32,107 nt of DNA from Mesostigma viride. Lineage: Eukaryota; Streptophyta; Mesostigmatophyceae; Mesostigmatales; Mesostigmataceae. The first letter of the stretch is position 1. Each line of letters starts with the position of its first letter. The stretch covers positions 1 through 32,107 of the forward strand of contig RPFO01001289.1 in NCBI GenBank assembly GCA_009746045.1, read 5' to 3'. This document shows, one piece after another, positions 1 to 9,068 of the stretch. Under the pieces are notes generated by a model. The model was not told the DNA's origin. It saw only the letters and a program-made list of their open reading frames with translations, and ran no database searches. The position numbers and the translations under genes were made by a program.

Positions 1-295
1 TCCAGTTCGTCCTGGCCTGCACTGATGCCAGTGGACGTTGAGGATTTGCTTGCCTGCCTGCACGTGCCTCGTCACGCCGATGGGAACGAGGAACAACGCA
101 AAGGATATAGCTTGGTCATGGGGGATGACCAGCTATCTTGGCAAGCACGAACCGAGGCTCCCACATTGGACGTGGAACCGCTCACCGTGGTCGTGGCTTG
201 GTGCACGGGTTAAAAGGTTGCTGCCTTGCAACTTTGGCTCATCCCGTTGTGTGTGTGAGAGACCAGGAACTCACAGTTCTGGCTGCTCACTAACT
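1..295 (+). repeat. 5' LTR of element B (3' part only)
   Basis: This matches 16315-16610 with only about four differences (for example a 1-bp indel near 17 and a change in the GTGTGT stretch near 250). Identity stops at CTAACT (290-295), after which the two copies diverge completely, as expected at an LTR edge. By comparison with the 648-bp 3' copy, about 350 bp of this LTR lie left of the window. The base after the LTR starts CGTACTATTG rather than a TGG tRNA-primer site. Small ORFs here (for example 25-213) are chance. Confidence 0.85.
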
Positions 296-326
296 CGTAC
301 TATTGCATTTCTGTTTGCAAGGTTTC

Positions 327-568
327 ATGTCGGCCGAGGCTCGGGTTGAGACACCTGAGTCATCTCCCAGGCGCGAAGCAGCTCCAGATTGCCGGCGCGC
401 GAAAACGCATTCTACCCCTATACTCACCAATCCAACGCTTCTACATTTGTGCAAGCGGCCTACGTTGCGAGGGGCCTTGCGGAAGGCGGTTGGGTCGCTG
501 TGTTCGGTAACGCAGCAGGGCCGTCGGCAAACGACCCTGTGGTGATGAGGATTCGGGCGACGACGTCG
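327..568 (+). pseudogene. Element B first ORF, 5' part (split by insertion of element A)
   Basis: ATG at 327 opens a frame starting MSAEARVETPES. The better-looking continuation from about 390 (ARENAFYPYTHQ...) is in another frame and needs one extra base near 390-400. That frame runs to CCA-GG at 569-573 and resumes exactly in phase at 9064, so the piece is the N-terminus of the protein encoded at 9064-9969. I recognise no domain. The position, upstream of the zinc-knuckle Gag ORF, matches the extra 5' ORF of element A, so a structural, Gag-like role is possible but not shown. The start codon is uncertain. Confidence 0.55.
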
Positions 569-573
569 CCAGG
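569..573 (+). repeat. Target-site duplication of element A (left), CCAGG
   Basis: CCAGG directly precedes the 5' LTR of A, and the same five bases follow its 3' LTR at 9064-9068. Five bases is the usual duplication for copia elements. Removing A and one copy joins the two halves of B's first ORF in frame. Confidence 0.9.
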
Positions 574-1028
574 AGTTAGATGAGATGCTTAGGCTGACAC
601 ACGGATTTCCGGCCTGCGCGCCGCGTATTGCCTACCGCGGCTGAGCGGGACACCTCAGTACAGTACGGCAGGGTGTACGGTACTGAGGTGTCATGTGGAC
701 CGATGTGCGGTTAGTGCCAGACTGTTCCTAGGTGCTAGCTCGACCCGCCAGGTCCGGTGTAGCCGGGCCTGACGGGCCGAGTCTTAGCTGGTTGCTAGTG
801 ACGTGGTCGCATGGCATTGCAGTGTACAGTTGTCCACTGGTCGTGTGCTGCAGGTAGCACCGCCATAGGCATATAGGCGTAGCACTGGGGAGTGCCACAG
901 CACCCGAGTCTGCCCAGTTCCATTCTGAGCCCTCAGCTTTCATCGCTCTCTCATTGTATTATTGTAATACAATCATCATTCGCTCTCAGCTTTCGCAGTT
1001 GTTCGTCGTCCCTAGTCTCCATCCAACT
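574..1028 (+). repeat. 5' LTR of element A
   Basis: The 455-bp repeat is identical to 8609-9063 except near 806 (T/A) and near 829 (G/C). It begins AGTTAGATG and ends ATCCAACT. It holds an 18-bp-arm hairpin (649-692) and an AT-containing CATATAGG near 870 that could be a weak TATA element. It is CpG-rich, unlike the pol body of the same element. Confidence 0.93.
649..692. repeat. Strong hairpin in the 5' LTR of A
   Basis: GACACCTCAGTAC (649-661) is the exact reverse complement of GTACTGAGGTGTC (680-692). With one A/G mismatch the arms extend to 18 bp (649-666 and 675-692) around an 8-base loop. The same structure is in the 3' LTR. It could fold in LTR RNA (packaging, dimerisation or termination) or bind a dimeric protein; no role is shown. 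Confidence 0.85.
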
Positions 1029-1039
1029 TGGACTGAAAA
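1029..1039 (+). promoter_or_regulatory. Putative primer-binding site of element A
   Basis: TGGACTGAAAA begins exactly at the first base after the 5' LTR. A TGG start is typical of sites pairing with the CCA end of a tRNA, though I cannot name the tRNA. The exact complement TTTTCAGTCCA also occurs in the element's own 3' untranslated region at 8479-8489. Confidence 0.55.
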
Positions 1040-1072
1040 GTTCGATATTTTTTTTAAAGCAAAAAAAAAGAT

Positions 1073-2773
1073 ATGGCTTCCAACAACGGCAACAACGGCA
1101 ACAACAACAAGGGGAAGGCGCCTGCCAGGCGCACCTCACCCCGCCTTTCGCCGGAGGGCACGCCCTCCACCACCGATGCGAGGGTGACGCCCAACGTCCC
1201 TTCCGCACGGTGGTCGCTGACCAACCCAGGCGTCGGGGCCCGCAGGTGGGGCCCGGCGCCCGGGGGATGGCGAGCGGGCGGCCGTTTGCCACTGGCGGTT
1301 CGTCCGCCATGGCACCTGGGGGGCAGGTCCCCCGGGCACGACGTTCCCCGTCGCAGGTGACGGGGGTCGTGAGCGGAGTGATTCCTCCGAGGAGGATGGC
1401 GAGGTGCCGCCTGCGAGGCCTCGGCCTTCGCTTGAGCTTTCGTCGCAGACACCTGCGACGTCTGGCAACCTTTCCGTGGGCCGACAGATGGCCACCATGG
1501 ACATTGACCGGTATGGGGAACATGTTCCGCCCCCGGTCATGTTCGGGCGCCCACCCCATTTTCTCCCCCTTGGGGAGGACGACATCCCGGCGTTCATTGC
1601 GGTGAACGGCCGGATCTTGCTCAACGTTTTCAGTTGCTTCCAGATGAGGAGATACACGCGATAGAGGTTCATCGGGTGCACGCTGATCGAGGGGCGTCTT
1701 AGGATGCAGCTCCCACTGGTTCAGGTGGCGGTTTGGCTGTACTGTTTCGCCAATCGGCCGAGGCACAACCCCGGCACTGTTGATCAGTGGGCGTCCAGGC
1801 AGCGCCAGAGAGAGGCGCTGCGCGTGGTCTCCAGACCAGAGATCGCGCTGACTCCGTTGCCGCGTGGCCCCAAGTCACGCCAGTTGGCTGGGGCCCGGAT
1901 AGGCGTGAGGCGGCTGCGATGCCGCCTGCGACGGGGCGCGGGGCGGCAGACGCCCCCAACACGCCCATGGGTGGTGAAGCCACCCAGGACCCTCTGGCAG
2001 GTCAGAGGGTCCAACCTCAGCCGCAGGCTCCCCCGCCCCGCGTGGGGGGCCAGGTGGCTGAGGAGGCCACCGGGGTCGCAGGGACCCCGGCGGCGACACA
2101 AGCGCCCGGGGTCGCAGGGACCCCGGCAGCGACGCCGGCGCCTCCGGCGCTGGCGGGGGATGCAGCCCCCATGGAGGGTGTCACGGGCACCTCCAGCGGC
2201 TCTGGGGGGCAGGCCCCCTCTAGTCGCAACAAGGACAAGTCCCTGGCAGGGCCGGAGGGGCCCAGGGTCCCACCGCAGCTGGGCAGCAACCAGCACTGCT
2301 GGAGGGCGACCTGCAAGGTCGCGACTTCATCACCCTGGTGATGAGGCCGTGTGGCGTGCCATACAGACAGCCACAGCCTCCTTCCGTGGGCTGGCCGACA
2401 GGAGCCAGCAGATGCACGTCGCGGAGGCGGGCAGCCTGGTGTGTGCAATCATCACGCACATCCTGGGCCTGCCCAACCTCCAAGAGGGCACACGCAGGGT
2501 GTGCGACGACCTGCTGCCTGCCCTGCAGGCTCTCCTCTCAGGGAGGAGGGTGCAGGGCAGCAGGGTGCGTCTGGTGCGTTTGCTGGAGCTCCTACACAAC
2601 GCCATCCTGAGAGGGGCGGGTAGGTGGCTAACTCTGCCTACCTGGTTGCATCACAATCTTACTAACCCTACTGACGATGAAGTGTCCCTCTCTCCCACCT
2701 TCCATGATTGGGAGGAGGCCCGCAGCAGGAGGCGGGAAGTGACACACACTCACACCCCCACCAGCCCACCCCT
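1073..2773 (+). CDS. Element A 5' ORF (N-terminal Gag-like protein, unassigned), frame-broken
   Basis: ATG at 1073, 44 bases after the LTR, opens MASNNGNNGNNNKGK. Protein-like sequence then moves between frames: a segment with DIDRYGEHVPPP and GEDDIPAFIAVNG (1404-1640), one containing DQWASRQRQREALR (about 1775-1815), a proline/alanine-rich part with a GVAGTPAAT repeat (about 2070-2140), and a helical part (about 2330-2640) with VWRAIQTATASFRGL and RRVCDDLLPALQALL. The breaks can be read as single missing bases. It may run on into the Gag at 2774 as one protein. The DNA is very CpG-rich, unlike the rest of the element. Weak resemblance to B's first ORF (an RVC-helix block) suggests a shared 5' gene. 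No known domain was recognised. Confidence 0.5.
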
Positions 2774-3741
2774 ATGTTGTCTAACCCTCCTACACAGCCC
2801 ATGTTTGCCCATCCTGCTCAGCTCACTCAAGTAGCACTTCCCTCTCAGCAGGTCTCTCCTGTGAATGCTGCAGCAGCAACACCATCTTCTCCCTCTCCCC
2901 CTGCATCCCCCTCTAGGTTGCCCACTTACAATGAAAACCGTCCTGTGGATAGGATTAATGTCAGGGGGCTGCCTGAGGGGTATACTAGGGAGCAGGGGAA
3001 TCATGCACTTCTCTCTCTGCAGCTGGCTAGGGAGGAACTGAATGTCAAGAATTGGTTTGGATCTCTCATGCAGGGGGATTTTACCATCAGTCCTCTTCTC
3101 AGATTCAGAATCTCATTCTTGTCTTCCAGCGTAGGTATCCCAAGTGGCAGGACACGCAGGCTAGGGCAGTTTGGGAGGCTTTCATGAAGGAGCTAACTGA
3201 CCTCCTCTCCACCCCCTCATCTGTGGACATCTATGGGGCATTCAGGTGGGTAGAGGAATACAGGGTCACATCAGTGGACTATGTGGCTGAGACAAAGAAA
3301 TATGAGCTAGCCATCAAAGCACGTCCTGATGTCCAGCAGCTAGATCACAAGTTCTTGCTGCGTTCCTTCCTTGAGAAACTCAAACTTGACAAAAACACCT
3401 ACGCTATGCTTGCAACAGGAATGGCAAAGTACTGGGAGGACATGAAGGAGGCATTGGATTATATCAAGCTGGCCTTGGCTCCCCTTAGCCAGGGGGCCAT
3501 GGGCACCTCTGTAAAGAGGGTCAGGGGGGAAGAGAGGGAGGAGGAGGATAGGGAGAGGGAAGACAGGAGCAAGAGACCTGTCACTATGGCAGAAGTCAAG
3601 TCCCTGCTGGGACAAATGTTTAAGGGCAAGGGCAAGGGCAAGGGCAAGGGCAAGGGCAAGGGCAGGGGCTGGGGCAAGGGCAAGGGTAAGGGGCAGTCTC
3701 CCTCCAAGGGGGGCAGCTCCAGCAACAACAACAACAACAGT

Positions 3742-3783
<42 letters not shown>

Positions 3784-6126
3784 AACAACAACAACAACAA
3801 GAAGCAGGACAAGGAGGACAAGTCTTCTCAGCGGTGCACCCGCTGTGGCATGAAGTACCACCTGCGGCCCACCTGCCGCAAGAACGTGGACGAGCTGGGG
3901 CATTTGGACGTCCTGTGCCACAAGTGCCACGGGCCGCCCCACGGTGACCCCAAGGACTGCAAGCGGCCTCCTTACGGCAAGAAGTGTGAGTCTCCCTCTC
4001 ATGCTGGCTTGAGTGTGCCTGCTTCACCTTCTTCTTCTGCATGCCCCACTGTCAGAGCAGTGAGCAGTTCTGGAAAGGTGCTACAGCTGGTTTCAGAAGA
4101 TTATGTCTCTAAACCAACCTTCACATCTATGGTTCCCAAGGTGTGCAGAGTGTCCCCAGCAGAGGATGCTCAGATCAGTTTTCAGGAGCTTGCTTTGCAG
4201 TTGCATTTCCTTTATGGGCATGAAGTGAGTGCAGAGGTGGTGGCAGCAGCAATAGGGGGGGCAGCACTCAGACGTGCATGCCAGGTGGTCAGATCCCACT
4301 GCCAGCATTGTCAGTTCAATGCACCCAAACCCCCTAAGTGGCATGTAGCTACCCCACCTAAGAGCAAGGGCAGGGTGGTAGGAGATGTCTTTCATATCAA
4401 AGGACAATCTTACTTGGCACTTAAAGATGCATGGTCAAGGTACACAACCATTGAACCATTACCTGGAATGGACAAGACACAGTTGCTCAGGGCTCTCTTG
4501 ATTGCTCAGGCCAGGTACTACCCTGTGGAGGCATTGTTACTGGATCAGCAGTTCACATGTCTTGCCAATGAACCAGGGTGTGAGGCTATTGATCTGGCTG
4601 GGCTAGAAGATCATGAGAGGCAAGGCATTATTGAAAGGGCCATCAGGTCCATTAAAACCCTTGTAGCCAAAGAAGATGGCAATCTGCTGGCTGACAGTGG
4701 GTCCTATGCTGACAGAGCTCTGTGGTCCACCAGGTTGTGCCAAGTCCTCAACAGGAGGCCACTCATGAAAACCCCACAAGGGGTGGTCATTACACCAGAT
4801 GGATTGCATGCAGGCATTTATCCACCTGAGGTACTAGCCCTCTACAACGCACAGCGAGCACAGACAGCTAGCAGGTTAGCTGTCAAGGATGCAAAGCATC
4901 CACGTCCCACCTTCAGAGAAGGGGATCAGGTCCTATTCTACAAGGAGTCGGGACTAGGCAAGGTGGGTACCTGGCATGGGCCAGCCACCATCCTAAAGTT
5001 TAACACCACTGGCAGGACAGTGTTAGTTAAACACAATGACACGGGAAAAATTCACAGGTGTTCACCTCACAGGATGAAATTGTATTTTCCAACTGTGTCA
5101 GACGTGGCAGAGGAGGAAGAGCTGTTGGCCGACAGCCCTGTACAGTTGCCTGGCATCCCAGCGTTGCCCAGTGAGTGGTTGTTTGGAACACCCACTGGTG
5201 AGTGTGAGAGCCACACCCACTGTGACACCCAGGTCACCCTTGATGATTGCAGGCAGTCACTGCAGGATTGGCCCCCTGCAGCAGAGGGTCACATTGGCAA
5301 AACAGGTGATCAGCAACCTATCACCTCTACAAGTGTGAACATAGCTCAGCCACTAGCTGCACCTTCCAAACGCAGCCTAGCAGACGCTGTTCGCATTTTA
5401 CAAGCAGCTCATAGAGCCAAAGCTCAAACTGCTGCAGGATCAGCTAAGGTGGGGAAGGTTGGGCAGAATGACAATAGCCCATTTATGGTTGCAGTGGACA
5501 CACAAGCCCAGGTCAGCATTATCAGTGCCCTGGCTGTGCCCCATTTGCCTTTGGAACCTTCACCCTGGCACCATGTGGCTGATTTCTCAGGGCAGTCATC
5601 CCTCAAGGTATTAGGTCAGGTCATGTTGACTATACTCGGTATCCCCACTCCTTTTCAGGTCTTGGAAGGTTATAAAGGGAATGCTTTGTTGGGGGATCCT
5701 TTTCTCTGTTACCCTGGTGTCCTCATATCCAGTGATAGACTATCCATCCAGGACATGGGTGGTGTTGATCTGAATCATTTCAAAATTTCTCTTGAAAAAC
5801 TTCTTAACACCAACATTGCTTCTGTAAAATTTGCTACACCCAAGTATGCCCCAGGGCAAGAACCCTGTGTGGCAGACCTGGTTCACAACCAAAAACTTCA
5901 TCCCAACTCATTTGGATTGGGCAAGCATGATGTGGCTAAAATGTCTCCTCTTTCTTATGAACAGATAGAGCAAGACTGTCGCACACACATAGGATTCCTA
6001 AAATGGGTGGAGGCCTTTAACAAGGCCAGGGAAGAATGGGTAGTGCCAGATCCTCTTAGTCCTTCTCATACTCCCCTGTCACACCTATTGACAAAAAGCC
6101 TGCAGGGTGCAAGCACTTGCGCCTGA
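2774..6126 (+). CDS. Element A Gag-integrase-protease polyprotein
   Basis: ATG 2774 starts MLSNPPTQPMFAHP. The frame switches by one base at a G5 run (3073-3077), then stays open to 6126. Domains in order: helical Gag (about 3090-3500), a GK-rich and poly-Asn linker (3622-3800), a CCHC knuckle (3835-3876), a second C-x2-C-x4-H-x5-C finger (3916-3960), and integrase with an H-x4-H / C-x2-C zinc site (4204-4311) and catalytic Asp 4384, Asp 4543 and Glu 4633. An aspartic protease-like domain follows, with VDTQAQVSII (Asp at 5497) and LLGDPF (about 5687). No protease motif lies between the knuckles and integrase, where copia elements normally carry it. Another single-base break at a C4 run (6073-6076) leads into RT. 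Confidence 0.87.
3622..3693 (+). repeat. (GGCAAG)n coding minisatellite, poly(Gly-Lys)
   Basis: About ten GGCAAG-type hexamers, slightly interrupted, encode a basic KGKGKG tract just before the zinc knuckles. A basic tract here would suit RNA binding by the nucleocapsid part of Gag. Confidence 0.95.
3724..3800 (+). repeat. (AAC)n coding microsatellite, poly-Asn
   Basis: An almost pure AAC run with a few AGT and AAT interruptions encodes about 25 asparagines between the GK tract and the first zinc knuckle. It probably arose by slippage; the length is likely to vary between copies. Confidence 0.95.
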
Positions 6127-7544
6127 AGTTTGTGTGTAAACATAAGCCAGCAGCAGATGGGTCAGTCATCTTTCATGCTAGACCTTGTGTGACAGAGTTC
6201 AAGGGCACCACTGATCTGACAGAGGCAGAGTTGTACACGCCAGGCATTCAGCAAACATCCCTAAAAATCTTGCTGTCTGTCTTTGTGGGTCATCTCAATG
6301 ATGGGGATGACTATATCTGTAAGGCTACAGACATTAAAAGGGCTTTCCTGAAAGGCTCACCTGAGATAGCACAACAAGTGTGGCATGGTCAGGTGTACGT
6401 AGTCTCCACTCCCAGAGTTTGGGCAAAACACATCCCTCAGCAGTACCTGAAAGCTAACATAGGTGTTGAAGGGCTGCAATCAGCTCCTCGCATTTTCAGG
6501 ATGTCAGCTCAGGCTGTGTTTGAAAAGTTAGGGGCTAGATATGATGACATAGACCCTTGCTTCTTTGTGGTCCCACACCCTCATGGCATTCTCACCTTTG
6601 TGTGGCATGGGGATGATCAGCTGATTGCTGGGCCAAGGCGTGCTGTGGATGATTTTATTCAACAAGTGTCACAGCATTTTGAGATTGGCAAGCAAGTAGA
6701 GCTGGGCACCACTGCCATAAAATTTTGTGGCACAATGTTACAACTCCAGCAGCATCAAAACCAGTGGGTGTGTGCACTCTACTCTCCCAATGATTACATG
6801 CACAGCTGCTTGGAGGTTTTGCAAACAAAAATCAAACCTGGAGCCTGTCCTACCATTAGAGGCAAGCTGGGGTGGTTGTGCTCAACGTGTGCACCTCACC
6901 TGGCTGTGGTTAGCAGAGTTGATGATGATGTCTTGATGCAAGTAGGTCACAAAGCCATCACCAAAACTCTCCAGGAGGGCCCTCCCCTTATCTTGCACTC
7001 CTTGGATCTCCACAAAACCATTCACATCCAAGCTATGATGGATAGTTCCATGGAGTCCAGGCAGATTACCAAGATGCAGGCAAGGGAGTCAGGCTTGTAT
7101 TTTGTGCAGAATGATGATGCACCCTTGTCTCTCATTTCATGGTACAGCCGGTTGCATAGACGCAAGGCTGTCAGCAGCAATGCTGCTGAGTGCAGGGCAG
7201 TGGTGTCAGCAGTGCTTCATGCCAGGTACTTGAATCATGTGCTGGTTTGGTTGCAGATGCAAGCAGGCAGCAATGCTGGGGTGGTGGCACACTTGCTCAC
7301 TGACAGTCAGTCAGTCCTCAGTTTCCTTGCTAACCCCTATGCTGTCCACACTGATCTTGACTGGGTGGTCCTGAAACAGGAGTCCACCTACTGGGAGTCC
7401 ACCCGTCACGTGGAGGACAAACACAACGCTGCTGATGCACTCACTAAAGTGCCTCAGCAGGCAGCTGAACAATATCAGCTGTTGTACCACTTGATGAACC
7501 CCTATGGCAAGCAGGCAACCCTGCCCCATAGGGGGGACGCCTAG
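6117..7544 (+). CDS. Element A reverse transcriptase-RNase H
   Basis: This continues the polyprotein in another frame; the likely join is at the C4 run 6073-6076, so the true coding start lies upstream of 6117. RT motif A is DIKRAFLKG (Asp at 6330), followed by the copia-type LQSAPRIF block. The catalytic box is WHGDDQLIAG (6606-6617 for HGDD), where most copia elements have YVDD. RNase H shows MDSSMESRQ (Asp 7041), ECRAVVSAVL, LTDSQSV and DKHNAADALTK, so all acidic catalytic positions are present. Stop TAG at 7542. The DNA is strongly CpG-depleted. Function: copying element RNA to cDNA and removing the RNA strand. Confidence 0.92.
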   Translation: MRLKFVCKHKPAADGSVIFHARPCVTEFKGTTDLTEAELYTPGIQQTSLKILLSVFVGHLNDGDDYICKATDIKRAFLKGSPEIAQQVWHGQVYVVSTPRVWAKHIPQQYLKANIGVEGLQSAPRIFRMSAQAVFEKLGARYDDIDPCFFVVPHPHGILTFVWHGDDQLIAGPRRAVDDFIQQVSQHFEIGKQVELGTTAIKFCGTMLQLQQHQNQWVCALYSPNDYMHSCLEVLQTKIKPGACPTIRGKLGWLCSTCAPHLAVVSRVDDDVLMQVGHKAITKTLQEGPPLILHSLDLHKTIHIQAMMDSSMESRQITKMQARESGLYFVQNDDAPLSLISWYSRLHRRKAVSSNAAECRAVVSAVLHARYLNHVLVWLQMQAGSNAGVVAHLLTDSQSVLSFLANPYAVHTDLDWVVLKQESTYWESTRHVEDKHNAADALTKVPQQAAEQYQLLYHLMNPYGKQATLPHRGDA

Positions 7545-7674
7545 CAGGGTCCTGTTCACCAGGGCCGCCTAGGTCACCCAGTACCCCTTGGGCAGGTCCA
7601 AGGGGTAGGTTGTGGCTTCCAGCAAGGGGGGTTGGTTGGAGTCTGTTTTTCATACATCTGCGTGCCCTATGCCC

Positions 7675-7680
7675 AATAAA
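7675..7680 (+). terminator. Possible poly(A) signal AATAAA
   Basis: AATAAA lies 130 bases after the pol stop, followed by a T-rich stretch. Element B has AATAAA at 15266-15271 in the same relative place. The chlorophyte signal TGTAA is not evident. Confidence 0.4.
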
Positions 7681-7984
7681 ATCTGTTTTGATTTTCTCAA
7701 CACCATGGAATTTCGTTATGCACACCTTCATAGGTGGGCATGGGATGTATCTCACACCTTTATTCCCTAGGGCGTATGCCTTGGTGGAATGGCCTTGAGC
7801 TCAGTGGCTCAGGTGCCCCCATTCAAGTGGAGGGTCAAAGCTCCCTTGACAGGTGGTTACCCAGGACCCCAGTTCACTGTGGATATCCTGGGCCACCTGG
7901 CCTTACTGTTCAGTGGCAGTAAGGCATGGGTGCTGTCATGTTGTCTAGTACAACGTGCTCAGCACAGGTGCAGGATGAAATATT

Positions 7985-8192
7985 CCTGTCACCTGTCACC
8001 AGGACTTCAGTCACCCATGTGCAGGGCAGGGGTGGCTGGTCTCCCACGTTGTGCAGGTGCAATGTGGCCAGGTCCAGGATGTCATAGTCCTGTCACCTGT
8101 CACTCGGACTTCAGCCCCCTCTGTGCAGGGCAGGGGTGGCTGGTCCTCACATGTTGTGCAGGTACAACATGGACAGTGCAGGGTGCAATAAA
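7985..8192 (+). repeat. 104-bp imperfect tandem repeat in the 3' UTR of A
   Basis: CCTGTCACCTGTCAC starts at 7985 and recurs at 8089, with a weaker third start at 8193 (CCTGTCCACTGTCAC). Each unit contains TGTGCAGGGCAGGGGTGGCT and a TTGTGCAGGT stretch. Function unknown. Confidence 0.8.
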
Positions 8193-8478
8193 CCTGTCCA
8201 CTGTCACTCCTCAGGTTGCAGGTAACCTGAGCTCAGTTGACCCAGCCTGGCTGGGTATTTTTCTCTGAGTGGGCGATGATGATGGAACAACATGGAACCT
8301 CTTAAACGGTTACCTTGGCATTTTTTTACAAGGCTCTCTTGGCTGGTGGTGCACTCCCTGGATAGGCAGACAGGCATAGCTATCTCCCTTGTGAGCTCGC
8401 GAGGAGGAGGAACTCCCCGGGCATGTTGAGCTAAACGTGATGCCATCACAAGTATTGCACGAGTTCTGGGGCCCATCT

Positions 8479-8489
8479 TTTTCAGTCCA
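8479..8489 (+). other. 3' UTR complement of the primer-binding site (element A)
   Basis: TTTTCAGTCCA is the exact reverse complement of TGGACTGAAAA at 1029-1039, the 11 bases directly after the 5' LTR. It could mediate long-range RNA pairing or priming, or be chance. Confidence 0.4.
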
Positions 8490-8589
8490 GATGTTGCAGT
8501 ATGGGTGTCAGTTGCTCAGCACCTCAGTCAGCTTGGAGTCAGTCTCCTAGCTGGGCAGGGTCAGGCTTGAAGTCGCTAGCCTTCAACCT

Positions 8590-8608
8590 GAAAGGAAAAC
8601 ATAATGGG
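8590..8608 (+). promoter_or_regulatory. Polypurine tract of element A
   Basis: GAAAGGAAAAC followed by ATAATGGG directly abuts the 3' LTR start AGTTAG. This is the expected place for plus-strand priming; the tract is imperfect. Confidence 0.6.
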
Positions 8609-9063
8609 AGTTAGATGAGATGCTTAGGCTGACACACGGATTTCCGGCCTGCGCGCCGCGTATTGCCTACCGCGGCTGAGCGGGACACCTCAGTACAGTA
8701 CGGCAGGGTGTACGGTACTGAGGTGTCATGTGGACCGATGTGCGGTTAGTGCCAGACTGTTCCTAGGTGCTAGCTCGACCCGCCAGGTCCGGTGTAGCCG
8801 GGCCTGACGGGCCGAGTCTTAGCTGGATGCTAGTGACGTGGTCGCATGGCATTGCAGTGTACACTTGTCCACTGGTCGTGTGCTGCAGGTAGCACCGCCA
8901 TAGGCATATAGGCGTAGCACTGGGGAGTGCCACAGCACCCGAGTCTGCCCAGTTCCATTCTGAGCCCTCAGCTTTCATCGCTCTCTCATTGTATTATTGT
9001 AATACAATCATCATTCGCTCTCAGCTTTCGCAGTTGTTCGTCGTCCCTAGTCTCCATCCAACT
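8609..9063 (+). repeat. 3' LTR of element A
   Basis: 455 bp, 99.6 percent identical by eye to 574-1028, with the same AGTTAG start and CCAACT end, and followed by the CCAGG duplication. Confidence 0.93.
8684..8727. repeat. Hairpin in the 3' LTR of A
   Basis: The second copy of the 18-bp-arm, one-mismatch hairpin described for the 5' LTR, unchanged. Confidence 0.85.
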
Positions 9064-9068
9064 CCAGG
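9064..9068 (+). repeat. Target-site duplication of element A (right), CCAGG
   Basis: Pairs with 569-573. The reading frame of B's first ORF is preserved across the join. Confidence 0.9.

Larger units (their letters stand above)
7545..8608 (+). other. 3' untranslated region of element A
   Basis: About 1.06 kb without a credible gene separates the RNase H stop and the 3' LTR. It holds a possible poly(A) signal, a 104-bp tandem repeat, an 11-nt complement of the primer-binding site and the polypurine tract. Such a long 3' non-coding stretch is shared with element B. Confidence 0.75.
574..9063 (+). mobile_element. Ty1/copia-like LTR retrotransposon A, complete, nested in B
   Basis: Two 455-bp LTRs (574-1028 and 8609-9063) differ at only two positions. 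They start AGTTAG and end CCAACT, giving AGTT/AACT inverted ends instead of TG/CA, and are flanked by CCAGG duplications. A TGG-starting primer site follows the 5' LTR, and a purine-rich tract precedes the 3' LTR. Coding content in order is a CpG-rich 5' ORF, Gag with two zinc knuckles, integrase, aspartic protease, RT and RNase H. The near-identical LTRs indicate a recent insertion. Remaining frame breaks are single-base and may be consensus errors. Confidence 0.93.

Noticed and set aside
25-213. 62-codon ORF, repeated at 16339-16527
   Set aside because: Lies inside the LTR of element B and occurs twice because the LTR is repeated; no protein features.
951-1766. 271-codon minus-strand ORF opposite element A's 5' ORF
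   Set aside because: Arg/Pro-rich translation typical of GC-rich antisense frames; no domain.
3340-4002. Minus-strand ORFs with poly-Val, poly-Leu and poly-Cys tracts
   Set aside because: Artefacts of the AAC and GGCAAG microsatellites read in reverse.
7985-8192. CRISPR-like array
   Set aside because: Units are about 104 bp, imperfect, only two to three copies, and without spacer-repeat alternation; eukaryotic context.
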